Assembly: GCF_000158095.2 (NCBI RefSeq)
Contig: NZ_CM011002.1
Location: 4,997,703-5,061,702 of the forward strand
Length of the DNA stretch: 64,000 bases
Direction: 5' to 3'
DNA from: Roseibium alexandrii DFL-11
GTDB lineage: Bacteria; Pseudomonadota; Alphaproteobacteria; Rhizobiales; Stappiaceae
Part shown: one piece after another, positions 53,431 to 62,298 of the stretch
Numbering within the stretch: position 1 is the stretch's first letter
Layout of the letters: every line of letters begins with the position of its first letter
Made by a program: the position numbers and the translations under genes
The notes under the pieces: generated by a model
What the model saw: only the letters and a program-made list of their open reading frames with translations
Told to the model about the DNA's origin: nothing
The model's database searches: none

Positions 53431-53980
53431 AACAGTCATCAAATAACCGAATTCAGTCCACGGATATCGCTTTTTCGAGTAAAGTGTACCCTTCAATCAT
53501 CGATTTAGTCTGCAGTCGGTCTAAGCATCTATGTCACGGACCATTGTAATCTGTGTCTTGAGCGTTCGAAAACCGTGCCCGTTTTCCGTGGACTGCTCAA
53601 GCAAGAGATCGGGGTGTCCTCATAACACGACCCCGATCTTGTACGCTCAAACATAACGTAAAGTGTTGTTTGTGGGTTTGGAACTCCCAGAAGCGGGAGG
53701 TTGCGATGTGCTTCGCGTGTTTCTTTCGACTGCTCACCTCCCTCCGCCAGAACTCTGGAGTTCATAAGAGTTCCATATACGAACCGGTCCTCCAGCATCT
53801 CCATTACCTGCGCCCCGGTTGGTCTACTTGACGTCTTTTTGGCCAACTCGGTTTTCGTGTGCATGAACACCGGCAGGTCGCCGGTGGACGGGTTGTAGAG
53901 GGAGCGACTTTCACCGTGGTTTTAAGAATTGCAATGTCACATGTTGCGCTCTGCTTCGACCTCTGCATGAAATCTCGAGC
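53431..53980. other. Gene-poor 550-base gap with a doubtful 113-codon frame
   Basis: A leftward frame at 53529-53870 is open (MFMHTKTELAKKTS...) but has no known domain, no clear ribosome site and contains a stem-loop in its 3' part, so I do not call it a gene. It may be a decayed remnant. Otherwise only the stem-loop at 53606-53639 stands out. Confidence 0.45.
53606..53639. terminator. Stem-loop in gap before GntR gene
   Basis: AGATCGGGG and CCCCGATCT form a perfect nine-pair stem, extended inside by GTGT/ACAC-like pairing with a bulge. It lies between two converging transcripts (amidohydrolase and GntR gene) and could end either one. No strong T-run was seen. Confidence 0.5.
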
Positions 53981-54718
53981 TTACTTGCGTGGCCCGAGTG
54001 CATCGCGCAAGGATCGGTTCAAAACCTGTTCTCCACGCAGGTCCAAACCAGAGTGCAAATCGATGATGTGGCTTTTCTGGACCTGTTCGGCCTCGGCCCC
54101 GTCCCGTTTTTCAAATGCGTCCAAGAGGGCATGATGTGAATGGCTTTCACAGGCGGTGTCTGACCTCTTCCAATAAAGCGCAATGATAAGTGACGACCGG
54201 GAAATCAGTGACCGAACCATGCCAGTGAATATCCGGTGATCGGCGATTTCTGCTATTGCAGTATGAAACGAACCGGACAGCATCAGCGCACGACCCATAT
54301 CCGAGGCGTGGATGGCTGCGTGTTCCGCGTCCAGATGTGCTTTCAGATCTGCCAACTGTGTTTCCGTAATTGCATCGGCGGCAAGGCGCGCAACTGCAGG
54401 CTCGATCAGGGCCCTAGCCTGAAACACTTCGTGGGCTTCCCGTATGGTCGGTTTAGCAACGTAAGCGCCCCGGTTCTTGATCATGCTGATCAGACCGGAA
54501 TGCGCCAAGGCTTGAAGAGCCGCCCTGACGACAGTGCGGCTTGCCCCGTAGATTTCGCCGACCTCATCTTCAGACAGTTTTACGCCAGGAGCCAGCTTGT
54601 GCTCCAAAATTGCAGCCTGAATGTTGAGGCAAATCTCCAGTGTCCGTCCCGGGGGGAGCGCAAATACCTCATGCAGGGTGGTTTGTGATGGATCGGATGC
54701 GGTCACAGAAATCGTCAT
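53981..54718 (-). CDS. GntR-family transcriptional regulator, FCD subfamily
   Basis: The 245-residue protein has a winged helix with KLSEDEVGEIYGASRTVVRA as recognition region and LSGLISMIKNRGAYV-like wing (as ALAHSGLISMIKNRGAYV), then an FCD domain with metal/ligand His positions in SGSFHTAIAEIADHRIF and SHSHHALLDAFEKRD. It is divergent from the PotABCD-like operon and likely represses it. The candidate operators are in the gap at 54786-54793 and nearby. The effector may be a carbamoyl amino acid or ureide; that is inference. Confidence 0.9.
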   Translation of the reverse strand: MTISVTASDPSQTTLHEVFALPPGRTLEICLNIQAAILEHKLAPGVKLSEDEVGEIYGASRTVVRAALQALAHSGLISMIKNRGAYVAKPTIREAHEVFQARALIEPAVARLAADAITETQLADLKAHLDAEHAAIHASDMGRALMLSGSFHTAIAEIADHRIFTGMVRSLISRSSLIIALYWKRSDTACESHSHHALLDAFEKRDGAEAEQVQKSHIIDLHSGLDLRGEQVLNRSLRDALGPRK

Positions 54719-54785
54719 GTTTATGTTGCCCGGTGCGGCATTTGGTTGACCTTACCTGTTCAGGTCGGACACAGCAATCGCAGAC

Positions 54786-54793
54786 TGTATACA
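54786..54793. promoter_or_regulatory. Candidate GntR operator TGTATACA, with a second palindrome TGTGCACA nearby
   Basis: TGTATACA is a perfect palindrome of the GntR/FCD type, 68 bases upstream of the regulator start and in the divergent promoter region of the transporter operon. TGTGCACA at 54830-54837 shares the TGTxxxCA frame and may be a second site. The region around is AT-rich. Confidence 0.5.
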
Positions 54794-54967
54794 ATATTTA
54801 GTCATAACGTATTTTATTTGACTGATAATTGTGCACATAATTAATGCCGCTTTATCCTCTCGCGGTCAAAACATGACAGAAACCTCAGAAATCCGCTGAT
54901 ATCTATCCTTGGCACGCCGTTTGCGTGAAGTGTCTCAAATCGCAATGAGTGAAGGAGGCCCTCGCAA

Positions 54968-55960
54968 ATGGTACAATCCCTGGAGCTGGAACTGGCAGCC
55001 GTCACCAAGGCCTATGGTGCCACGATTGCGGTTGATGCCATTGACCACAGGTTTTCCGCGGGGTCCTACTCGTGCCTGCTTGGCCCATCCGGATGCGGAA
55101 AGTCGTCAACGCTGCGCATGATCGCCGGCCATGAAGGGGTCTCTGCCGGCGATATCATATTTGGTGGTTCGAATATCACCGACCTGCCTCCGGCAAAGCG
55201 GGGCACGGCTATGATGTTTCAGAACTATGCGCTTTTCCCGCATTTGTCGGTCCTGGACAATGTCGGTTTTTCCCAAAAGATGCGCGGCGTAGGTCTGGCC
55301 GACCGCAACAAGAAGGCTCTCCAGTTGCTGGAACTGGTCGATATGGCCGATTATGCAGTGCGCTTGCCAGCTCAGTTGTCTGGCGGGCAGCAGCAGCGGG
55401 TTGCCCTTGCCCGCGCGCTCATCACCGAGCCCTCGGTTCTTCTGCTCGATGAGCCTTTGTCAGCGCTTGATCCGTTTTTGAGGATCAAGATGCGGCTTGA
55501 GCTGAAACGGCTGCAGCGTGAGCTCGGAATTTCCTTCATTCATGTCACCCACAGTCAGGACGAGGCGCTTGCGCTTGCCGATGACATTATCGTCATGAAC
55601 AACGGCAGGATCGAACAAGCAGGCAGTCCACGGGTTGTCTTCAATGCGCCGACCACGGAATTCGTCGCCCGGTTTATCGGTGGACACAACGTGCTTCAGC
55701 ACCAGAATGCACGTGTCGCCTTGAGGGCGGACAGGTTACAGGTCCTCAAATCGGCACCGCAAGCAGCTGATCACCTCACAGCCAGCGTAGTGGATGTCGA
55801 GTATCTCGGATCAACCGTCAATCTGGCGCTCGATGCAGACGGTGCCGGAGATCTGACGGCCGCTCTCAGCGAAGAAACGTTCTTTCAAGACCCTATCGAA
55901 ATCGGGACAACCGTCTTTCTCAAATGGAAGCCGGAAGATGTTCACCAATTGGCCGCCTGA
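54968..55960 (+). CDS. Polyamine/spermidine-type ABC transporter ATP-binding protein (PotA-like)
   Basis: The 330-residue ATPase has Walker [10 protein letters not shown], signature LSGGQQQR, Walker [14 protein letters not shown], the D-loop and an H-loop in HVTHSQDEA, followed by a C-terminal TOBE-type OB domain ([13 protein letters not shown]...). GGAGGCCC lies before ATG. It leads an operon order ATPase, binding protein, permease, permease. PotA-like ATPases serve polyamines, amino acid derivatives or Fe; the neighbours favour a nitrogen compound. Confidence 0.92.
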   Translation: MVQSLELELAAVTKAYGATIAVDAIDHRFSAGSYSCLLGPSGCGKSSTLRMIAGHEGVSAGDIIFGGSNITDLPPAKRGTAMMFQNYALFPHLSVLDNVGFSQKMRGVGLADRNKKALQLLELVDMADYAVRLPAQLSGGQQQRVALARALITEPSVLLLDEPLSALDPFLRIKMRLELKRLQRELGISFIHVTHSQDEALALADDIIVMNNGRIEQAGSPRVVFNAPTTEFVARFIGGHNVLQHQNARVALRADRLQVLKSAPQAADHLTASVVDVEYLGSTVNLALDADGAGDLTAALSEETFFQDPIEIGTTVFLKWKPEDVHQLAA

Positions 55961-56028
55961 CGGTTGCCGATGACGCCCTTCTTGCAAAGGGCCAACACGA
56001 CTCCAAGAGGGGTAACAGGAGTAGGACC

Positions 56029-57321
56029 ATGACAGACAGACTGGACAAAAAAGGCATCAGCCGGCGGAGCATTCTCAAAGGGGGCGCGGCCGCAACAGGC
56101 GCGGCGCTTGGCTCTGGAGCGATCACCGGGTTCCCAACCATTTGGGCACAGAACATCAAGGACGTCACGCTCCGCCAGTTCGGAACCGGCGTATCCAACC
56201 TCAACGAGGTTGCTGCAAAAGTTAAGGAAGACCTCGGTTTCACACTGGAAATGACGGCGCTTGACAGTGATGCCGTCACCCAGCGTGCGGCCACACAGCC
56301 AGACAGCTTCGACATCGCCGATATTGAATACTGGATCTGCAAAAAGGTCTGGCCGACCGGCAACCTGCAGGCGATGGATACGTCGAAAATCAAAAACTAC
56401 GACAAAATCGTCGGCATTTTCCGAAACGGGAAACTGACACCGGAAAGCACGATCGCGCAAGGCACGGCGCCGCATACGGTCGGTTTTGTGGAAGGTGTTG
56501 ACGGCAAAACGTTCGTCGATAACGAAAGTGGCTGGATGACGCTGATCCCGACCATCTACAACGCCGATACTTTGGGCATTCGTCCTGATCTGATCGGCCG
56601 GCCGATCTCAAACTGGTCTGAGCTGCTCAATCCGGAATTCAAAGGCAAGGCATCGATCCTCGATATCTCGTCGATCGGCATCATGGACATGGCAATGGTT
56701 GTGGAATCCATGGGGGAATACAAATACCCGGACAAGGGCAACATGACCAAGGAAGAGATCGATCTGACCCTTGGTATCTTCACCGAAGCCAAGAAAAATG
56801 GTCAGTTCCGGGCTTTCTGGAAAACATTCGACGAAAGCGTCAACCTTATGGCGTCGGGTGAAGTCGTCATCCAGTCCATGTGGTCTCCGGCCATCACGGC
56901 TGTTCGCTCACAGGGAATCCCCTGTGTCTACCAGCCGCTTGAAGAAGGCTACCGCAGCTGGGGCGGCGGCATCGGTCTGTCCAAGAGCCTCAGCGGTCTC
57001 GAGCTTGATGCAGCCTACGAATACATCAACTGGTATCTCGATGGCTGGGTCGGCGGCTTCCTCATGCGCCAAGGCTATTACTCTGCAGTTCCGGAAACGT
57101 CTAAGAACTTCATGTCCGAAGACGAGTGGGGCTTCTGGTTTGAAGGTAAGGCTGCCGAAGGCGACATCACCAACCCGTTTGGAACGGTCATGGAAAAGGC
57201 CGGTGCAGTTCGCGATGGCGGGTCGTTCTACGATCGCATGGGGGCTGTTGCCTGCTGGAATGCGGTTATGGACGAGAACCAGTACATGGTCCGCAAGTGG
57301 AACGAGTTCATCGCGTCCTAA
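56029..57321 (+). CDS. Polyamine-type substrate-binding protein with Tat signal (PotD-like)
   Basis: The start is ATG 56029 (GGAGTAGGACC upstream); a longer frame overlaps the ATPase gene. The 430-residue protein begins with a Tat signal: Arg12-Arg13 in ISRRSILKGG, then AAATGAALGSGAITG, so it folds before export. The mature part is an SBP_bac_8/PotD fold (NIKDVTLRQFGTGVSNLNEV, NPEFKGKASILDISSIGIMD). A perfect hairpin follows its stop. The ligand is not evident; polyamine or ureide-like compounds are candidates. Confidence 0.9.
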   Translation: MTDRLDKKGISRRSILKGGAAATGAALGSGAITGFPTIWAQNIKDVTLRQFGTGVSNLNEVAAKVKEDLGFTLEMTALDSDAVTQRAATQPDSFDIADIEYWICKKVWPTGNLQAMDTSKIKNYDKIVGIFRNGKLTPESTIAQGTAPHTVGFVEGVDGKTFVDNESGWMTLIPTIYNADTLGIRPDLIGRPISNWSELLNPEFKGKASILDISSIGIMDMAMVVESMGEYKYPDKGNMTKEEIDLTLGIFTEAKKNGQFRAFWKTFDESVNLMASGEVVIQSMWSPAITAVRSQGIPCVYQPLEEGYRSWGGGIGLSKSLSGLELDAAYEYINWYLDGWVGGFLMRQGYYSAVPETSKNFMSEDEWGFWFEGKAAEGDITNPFGTVMEKAGAVRDGGSFYDRMGAVACWNAVMDENQYMVRKWNEFIAS

Positions 57322-57338
57322 GCCTGTTTCCAAAATTG

Positions 57339-57360
57339 GTGCCCGGGGTTCCCCGGGCAC
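57339..57360 (+). terminator. Stem-loop between PotD-like and PotB-like genes
   Basis: GTGCCCGGGG and CCCCGGGCAC form a perfect ten-base complementarity around TT (in practice nine pairs with a four-base loop), 18 bases after the binding-protein stop. The following bases are TTCCTGTC, so it is a weak terminator or stabilising hairpin. Confidence 0.8.
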
Positions 57361-57390
57361 TTCCTGTCATGTTTAACGGACAAAGGCTCC

Positions 57391-58326
57391 ATGACGGACC
57401 AAAGCCATCTATTTCTTCATTCCCAAACAGCGGCGGCCGCGGGCAAAAAGGCTAAGCCGGCGTTTCAATGGAGCCGTTTGCCGAACAATCTGACTGGTTG
57501 GCTGCTTTCTCTACCGCTCACAGTTGTTCTATTTTTTTTCCTGGTGCTTCCAATCTGCATGATTGTTGTCGTCAGCTTTTGGAGGGCGACCGAGTTTTCG
57601 ATCTATCCAGCGTTCCAGTTTGACAATTACGAGTTCCTACTGACATCGCCGGTTACCTATCAAGTCTTCTGGAACACCGTCAAATATGCCTTGATTACCT
57701 GGTTTTTCACATTGGTAATCGGCTTCACCGTTGCCTACTTCCTGGCATTTCATGTGCGCTCACTAACTTGGCAGATCGTGCTGTTTTTGCTCTGCACGAT
57801 CCCGTTTTGGACGTCCAACATCATCCGCATGATTTCCTGGATCCCCTTTCTGGGGCGGAACGGGATTGCCAACTCCACCTTGATTTCCATGGGCGTCATC
57901 GATGAGCCATTGGAATGGCTGCTCTTTTCAGATTTCTCGGTGATCCTAGCCTTCGTTCACCTGTACACGCTTTTCATGGTTGTGCCGATCTTCAACACCA
58001 TGATGCGGATCGACACATCCCTGATCGAAGCGGCGCGGGACGCCGGCGCGTCGGGTTATCAGACCCTTACGAACGTCATCATTCCGCTGACCAAACCCGG
58101 CATCATGATCGGCTCCATTTTCGTAGTCACGCTTGTGATGGGAGACTTCATCACAGTGCGATTCATGTCCGGCAGCCAGAAGGCCAATGTTGGCCGTCTT
58201 ATTTCCAATGACATCGCGCTTTTGCAGTATCCTTCAGCCGCTGCTACCGCGGTGATCCTTCTCATCACGGTGCTTTTGGTGATCTCCGTCCTGCTGCGCT
58301 TTGTCGATATTCGAAAGGAGCTGTGA
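57391..58326 (+). CDS. Polyamine-type ABC transporter permease (PotB-like)
   Basis: The 311-residue permease has a polar N-terminus of 40 residues, then six membrane segments beginning GWLLSLPLTVVLFFFLVLP. The coupling loop reads EAARDAGASGYQTLTNVIIP, the EAA motif of the family. It pairs with the PotC-like protein encoded four bases downstream. Family call is firm; substrate is unknown. Confidence 0.9.
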   Translation: MTDQSHLFLHSQTAAAAGKKAKPAFQWSRLPNNLTGWLLSLPLTVVLFFFLVLPICMIVVVSFWRATEFSIYPAFQFDNYEFLLTSPVTYQVFWNTVKYALITWFFTLVIGFTVAYFLAFHVRSLTWQIVLFLLCTIPFWTSNIIRMISWIPFLGRNGIANSTLISMGVIDEPLEWLLFSDFSVILAFVHLYTLFMVVPIFNTMMRIDTSLIEAARDAGASGYQTLTNVIIPLTKPGIMIGSIFVVTLVMGDFITVRFMSGSQKANVGRLISNDIALLQYPSAAATAVILLITVLLVISVLLRFVDIRKEL

Positions 58327-58329
58327 TCC

Positions 58330-59169
58330 ATGGAAAAACGCAGCCGATCCTTTTATGTACTAGCCACGTTCTTTGCGCTGTTCTTGGTGTTCCTTTATGG
58401 TCCAACGCTCACCATAGGTATTCTGAGTTTTCAAGGTCCCGGCGGCGGATTGACATTTCCCATGCGGGGCGTGTCGATCCATTGGTTCCACGATCTGTTT
58501 GAACAGCAGGCTGTCGGAGACATCTGGGGTAGCTTCTTCCGGTCCATAACCCTTGGGCTTATGGTGATGGTGACGACGGTGATTGTCTCGGTGATGGGAG
58601 GATTGGCGTTCCGCAAACGCTTTGCCGGCTCAAGCGTTCTCTTTTATTTGATCATCACGTCCCTGGTGATCCCATCCATTCTGATCTCCCTTGGTGTCGG
58701 TCTGATTTTTTCCCAAGCCGGGTTGGCTGTGCATTGGTCGACCTCCGGATATGGATCTCAACTCACCTGGACCCTGCCGTTCGGGCTGCTCATCATGTTT
58801 GCGGTCTTCAACCGCTTCGACAAATCGTATGAGGAAGCTGCGCGGGATCAAGGTGCGTCTGCGTGGCAGACCATCCGGTACGTGGTGTTGCCGATCATCG
58901 CCCCAATGCTCATTGGCGTGGCGCTTTTTGGGTTCACCCTGTCCTACGACGAATTTGCCCGCACGCTTCTCACCGCAGGCAGCTACAACACACTGCCCCT
59001 TGAAATCTATGGCATGACGACGAACGTGACGACACCAGTCATCTTCGCGCTTGGAACGCTGACAACGCTGTTCTCCTTCGGGATCATCGGGATCTTTTTG
59101 ACAGTCGTGTTGCTGATCAACCGGCGGCGATCCAGGCACGGGTCGGATGCCGGCAAAGGCATGATCTAG
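58330..59169 (+). CDS. Polyamine-type ABC transporter permease (PotC-like)
   Basis: The 279-residue protein has six membrane segments and the coupling loop EAARDQGASAWQTIRYVVLP. The N-terminus (YVLATFFALFLVFLYGPTLT) is typical of PotC. GAAAGGAG lies upstream of ATG 58330. It completes the importer that starts at 54968 and is followed after 13 bases by the racemase-like gene, so all five genes probably form one operon. Confidence 0.9.
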   Translation: MEKRSRSFYVLATFFALFLVFLYGPTLTIGILSFQGPGGGLTFPMRGVSIHWFHDLFEQQAVGDIWGSFFRSITLGLMVMVTTVIVSVMGGLAFRKRFAGSSVLFYLIITSLVIPSILISLGVGLIFSQAGLAVHWSTSGYGSQLTWTLPFGLLIMFAVFNRFDKSYEEAARDQGASAWQTIRYVVLPIIAPMLIGVALFGFTLSYDEFARTLLTAGSYNTLPLEIYGMTTNVTTPVIFALGTLTTLFSFGIIGIFLTVVLLINRRRSRHGSDAGKGMI

Positions 59170-59182
59170 TGGCGGTGACCCG

Positions 59183-59845
59183 ATGACACATCACCACATA
59201 CTCGTCATCAATCCGAACACGACGGTTTCGATGACGCAGAAGATTGCCGTCGCCGCCCGCCAAGCGGCTTCCCCAGCAACCAGAATTACGGCCGTCAACC
59301 CTACGGAAGGTCCAAAGGTCATCCAGGGCCCAGACGATGGCGCCGCTGCACTGCCAGGACTGTTTGATCTCTTTGACCGGACACTGCAGGCCAATCCGAA
59401 GATTACCGCCGTTATTATCGCCTGTTTTGACGACACCGGTCTGTTTGAGTTGAAAAAAAAGTCGCGAATACCGGTCATTGGGATCGGTGAGGCCGCCTAT
59501 CACATGGCCTCCATCACCGCGCTGAAGTTCTCCGTTGTGACAACTCTTTCTGTTTCTGTTCCCGTTCTGGAGGATAATCTCCGGCGCTTCGGGCTTGCCA
59601 ATCGATGCACGAAGGTCCGGGCCTCTGAGGTCCCCGTTCTGGCACTGGAAGACCCGGATAGCGATGCCCGTCATCGGATAGAACGCGAGATAGAGACCGC
59701 ACTGGAGGAGGATGACATCGGCGCTATCGCACTGGGGTGCGCCGGAATGGCTGACCTTGCCAAAAATCTGTCGAAGCGCTTCAACATTCCGGTCATCGAT
59801 GGCGTGGCGTCTGCGGTGAAGCTGTCGGAGATTTCTATTCGGTAG
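59183..59845 (+). CDS. Asp/Glu/hydantoin racemase-family protein
   Basis: The 220-residue protein starts HHILVINPNTTVSMTQKI, the HyuE/hydantoin racemase opening. It has the two catalytic cysteines at Cys81 (IIACFDDTG) and Cys186 (LGCAGMADL). Such enzymes invert hydantoins or amino acids without cofactor. As last gene of the importer operon and with a carbamoyl-amino-acid-hydrolase-type gene at 52234, it supports uptake and processing of hydantoins, allantoin or N-carbamoyl amino acids. Allantoin racemase (HpxA) is close and possible. Confidence 0.88.
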   Translation: MTHHHILVINPNTTVSMTQKIAVAARQAASPATRITAVNPTEGPKVIQGPDDGAAALPGLFDLFDRTLQANPKITAVIIACFDDTGLFELKKKSRIPVIGIGEAAYHMASITALKFSVVTTLSVSVPVLEDNLRRFGLANRCTKVRASEVPVLALEDPDSDARHRIEREIETALEEDDIGAIALGCAGMADLAKNLSKRFNIPVIDGVASAVKLSEISIR

Positions 59846-60312
59846 GTGTTCGGGGCTCAGATGAAAATCTGAAACAGGTCACCACTCGAACCGTCCTCGA
59901 CCTTCGCCCATCCCCCAGCCCCCTCATCATCTTTGCACTGTGGCCTGTCTGGCTTTATGCTGGGCGAGGTTGGTTTCCAGGCGAATGAAAAATGGCAGAT
60001 CATCGTCGCCAGATTAAAGGGCGAGGAGAGGGGGATCAGGGTGAGATCATTCCTTAGCGACATCAATCGCTTTGACGCAGTTGTACGAAGCCAAAAGCCT
60101 AGGTACGCAAAAGACGATGTATGAGAAAATGTTGGTAGCGGGAGAGGGATTTGTAAATTTCACTCATAAGTGATTGATTAAATTGAAATTTTTTTTCAGT
60201 CAAGTGTGCCTTTGTGTACCACGCACAGGCATAGTGGGTGTTGCACGTTGCTGCTGCTATGAGAATGCTCCTTTGCCAAGATTATGTAGCTTCCATTTAT
60301 AGAAAATACTCG
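59846..60312. other. Gene-free stretch
   Basis: No gene or RNA could be supported. A 63-codon rightward frame at 59933-60124 has no known domain. From about 60120 the base composition becomes AT-richer, a change that continues through the next gene up to the IS3 element. Confidence 0.5.
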
Positions 60313-60699
60313 CTAGTCTAGTTTCCTAGTCATCCTACGAAGTCCATCAAATATCGGGGCCATGACGACTGCGCCGATTGTTGCTAGTTCTTCAGAGGTT
60401 CGGAATAATTTCCAGAGATAATCAATATCAATCGGACCCTTTGATAGGGCTTTCATGAATTCGACTTCTAAGAAATCAGTGACTAATATGATGTATGCCT
60501 CTGTAGTCTCGCTGATACCTTGTGGTCTCCGCCTGTCTTGGATCGCCATCTGCTTGAGAGCTGGAATAAGCGGTGCGCACTCTGGCTGATCTTCGAAAGC
60601 ATCGGTCATCTTTAACGAAAGATGATTGAGTAGAAGAAAAATGTATCCAGCTAAGTCCGAAAGTGCTGAGGTTATGGCTTGCGGAAGGCTTTCTGGCAT
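60313..60699 (-). CDS. Hypothetical protein
   Basis: A 128-residue frame with no family I recognise. It is mostly helical by eye, with one moderately hydrophobic stretch (LAGYIFLLLNHLSLKM) and a repeated acidic/hydrophobic pattern (ILVTDFLEVEFMKALS). Codons are AT-richer than in neighbouring genes, which suggests separate acquisition. It stands alone, about 70 bases from the IS3 element. Whether it is translated is uncertain. Confidence 0.5.
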   Translation of the reverse strand: MPESLPQAITSALSDLAGYIFLLLNHLSLKMTDAFEDQPECAPLIPALKQMAIQDRRRPQGISETTEAYIILVTDFLEVEFMKALSKGPIDIDYLWKLFRTSEELATIGAVVMAPIFDGLRRMTRKLD

Positions 60700-60802
60700 T
60701 TTACGAGCGGCATTGAGGCGGTTTACGATTGGATTGATTTCCGCCTCAAATTTCCATCTGTTTACTCGTGATCAGCCCCACTTGAGTGGTCCGCTTTGAT
60801 TG

Positions 60803-61600
60803 TTAGTGCATGACTGGGCTTTGGTCCATCCGGACGATGGTTTCTGGTGCCGGTGGTCTGTAGCCCAAGGCGCTGTGTGGGCGCATGGTATTGTAATGTT
60901 TCCTCCATTGTTCAATCAGGATTTGTGCTTCCTTCAAGCTGTAGAAGATTTCACCATTGAGTAGCTCATCTCGGAGGCGGGCGTTGAAGCTCTCGCAGTA
61001 TCCGTTCTCCCATGGCGAACCTGGTTCGATGTACGCTGTCTTTGCACCCACAGCGTTGATCCAGTCCCTGACGGCCTGAGCAATGAACTCCGGCCCATTG
61101 TCTGATCTGATGTAGGCTGGAACACCTCGAAGGATGAAGAGATCCGTAAGCACATCAATCACGTCGGTGGAATTCAGCTTTCGATTCACTCGGATTGCCA
61201 GGCACTCCCGGGTATGTTCGTCCAGGATGTTCAGCGTACGGAAGACCTTTCCTTCATTGGTTCGGCAGTGCACGAAGTCATAGCTCCAGACATGATCAGG
61301 ATACTCTGGTCGTAACCGGACACATGATCCGTCGTTCAGCCAGAGCCGCCCTCTCTTTGGTTGTTTCATTGGCACTTTCAGCCCCTCTCGTCGCCAAAGT
61401 CGTTCAACACGCTTGTCATTCACATGCCAACCAGCATCTTTGAGCAAAGCAGCAATCCGGCGGTAGCCGTAACGGCTATACTCACGGGCGAGTGCGATCA
61501 TATCCGCCACAAGACGTTCTTCGTCAGCACGCCCTACTGGGCGTTTCCTCTGCGTGGACCGGTGCTGACCCAGAACACGACAGGTTCGGCGCTCTGACAC
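60803..61600 (-). CDS. IS3-family transposase OrfB (DDE integrase)
   Basis: The 265-residue frame from GTG 61600 contains the HTH_21 region (YSRYGYRRIAALLKDAGWHV) and the DDE core: Asp in WSYDFVHCRTNEGKVFRT, Asp in YIRSDNGPEF and Glu in PWENGYCESFNARLRDE, ending with HSALGYRPPAPE. The frame is open upstream to the orfA overlap (GKLLSPARHRTCINHICQRL), so the natural product is most likely the OrfAB fusion made by -1 frameshifting at 61660-61666. No inactivating change is visible. Confidence 0.92.
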   Translation of the reverse strand: MSERRTCRVLGQHRSTQRKRPVGRADEERLVADMIALAREYSRYGYRRIAALLKDAGWHVNDKRVERLWRREGLKVPMKQPKRGRLWLNDGSCVRLRPEYPDHVWSYDFVHCRTNEGKVFRTLNILDEHTRECLAIRVNRKLNSTDVIDVLTDLFILRGVPAYIRSDNGPEFIAQAVRDWINAVGAKTAYIEPGSPWENGYCESFNARLRDELLNGEIFYSLKEAQILIEQWRKHYNTMRPHSALGYRPPAPETIVRMDQSPVMH

Positions 61601-61650
61601 GCCGAGACGCTGACAAATGTGATTGATGCAGGTGCGATGACGGGCGGGGC

Positions 61651-61929
61651 TCAGAAGTTTCCCTTTGCGGCCTCCGACAAGATCAACTTGTCCAGGGTCA
61701 GATCAGACACTGCCTTGCGCAGCCGCTCGTTCTCTTTCTGAAGGCGTTTGAGTTCTTTCAGTTGATCGGTTCCCATCCCACCATATTTCTTTCGCCACCG
61801 GTAATACGTCTGTTCGGTGACACGAACCTGCCGAATGGCATCAATACGCGGCATGCCTTGGCCGACAAGGACTTCGACCTGCCGCAACTTCGAGACAATT
61901 TCTTCTGGCTTGTGACGTTTCGTAGCCAT
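61651..61929 (-). CDS. IS3-family transposase OrfA
   Basis: The 92-residue protein has an HTH_8-type DNA-binding domain (HKPEEIVSKLRQVEVLVGQG, VTEQTYYRWRKKYGGM) followed by a leucine-zipper-like coiled coil (LKELKRLQKENERLRKAVSD) used for multimerisation. Near its end the codons A AAG GGA (61660-61666) form a standard slippery heptamer, allowing -1 slippage into orfB just before the TGA. Confidence 0.92.
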   Translation of the reverse strand: MATKRHKPEEIVSKLRQVEVLVGQGMPRIDAIRQVRVTEQTYYRWRKKYGGMGTDQLKELKRLQKENERLRKAVSDLTLDKLILSEAAKGNF

Positions 61930-61985
61930 TTTGATCCTCCGTTTTCCTAAACATAACGGCGGACCACTTCAAAGGGGGAGGATCA

Positions 61986-62298
61986 CGGTGGCTTGAGCAT
62001 CCCTTTTTGTGGTGTCAGCTCGTCGGGCAAATCAAACAATGCTCGTCCTCTAGCTGCCGTCGAAAGCGACATCAGTTCTCTTTTCAAGAACCTTAGCTTT
62101 GCGTTTGACCCAACCTATCTTCAAGTAACTGTAATAATTAATTATTCTCCCCAGGGCTCTTGATGTGCTTTTTTTGGGGAAGGTGTTCACGGTCTCCTGA
62201 AGATCCGCTTTTTTCTTGCGAACAAGAAGTTTAAGATCATCTTTTGATGGACGTATGTCTTTTTGGTGTGTGCGAGCGTTTTTGCCTGAGGGGGAGCT
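61986..62298. other. Gene-free stretch between IS3 element and LacI gene
   Basis: Nothing gene-like was recognised. Composition is mixed, with AT-rich parts around 62130-62170. It may hold the LacI promoter and pre-insertion flank. Confidence 0.45.

Larger units (their letters stand above)
60769..61985 (-). mobile_element. IS3-family insertion sequence (IS407-like group), apparently intact
   Basis: Imperfect terminal inverted repeats bound the block. The left end reads TGATCAGCCCCACTTGAGTG and the right end, on the other strand, TGATCCTCCCCCTTTGAAGT, both leading into GGTCCGC. Inside are orfA and orfB on the reverse strand in -1 relation. No clear target duplication was found, so the exact ends may be a base or two off, or the flanks rearranged. 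Confidence 0.85.

Noticed and set aside
53529..53870. 113-codon leftward frame in the gap before the GntR gene
   Set aside because: No domain, no ribosome site, and it contains a strong stem-loop; kept only as a note in the gap entry.
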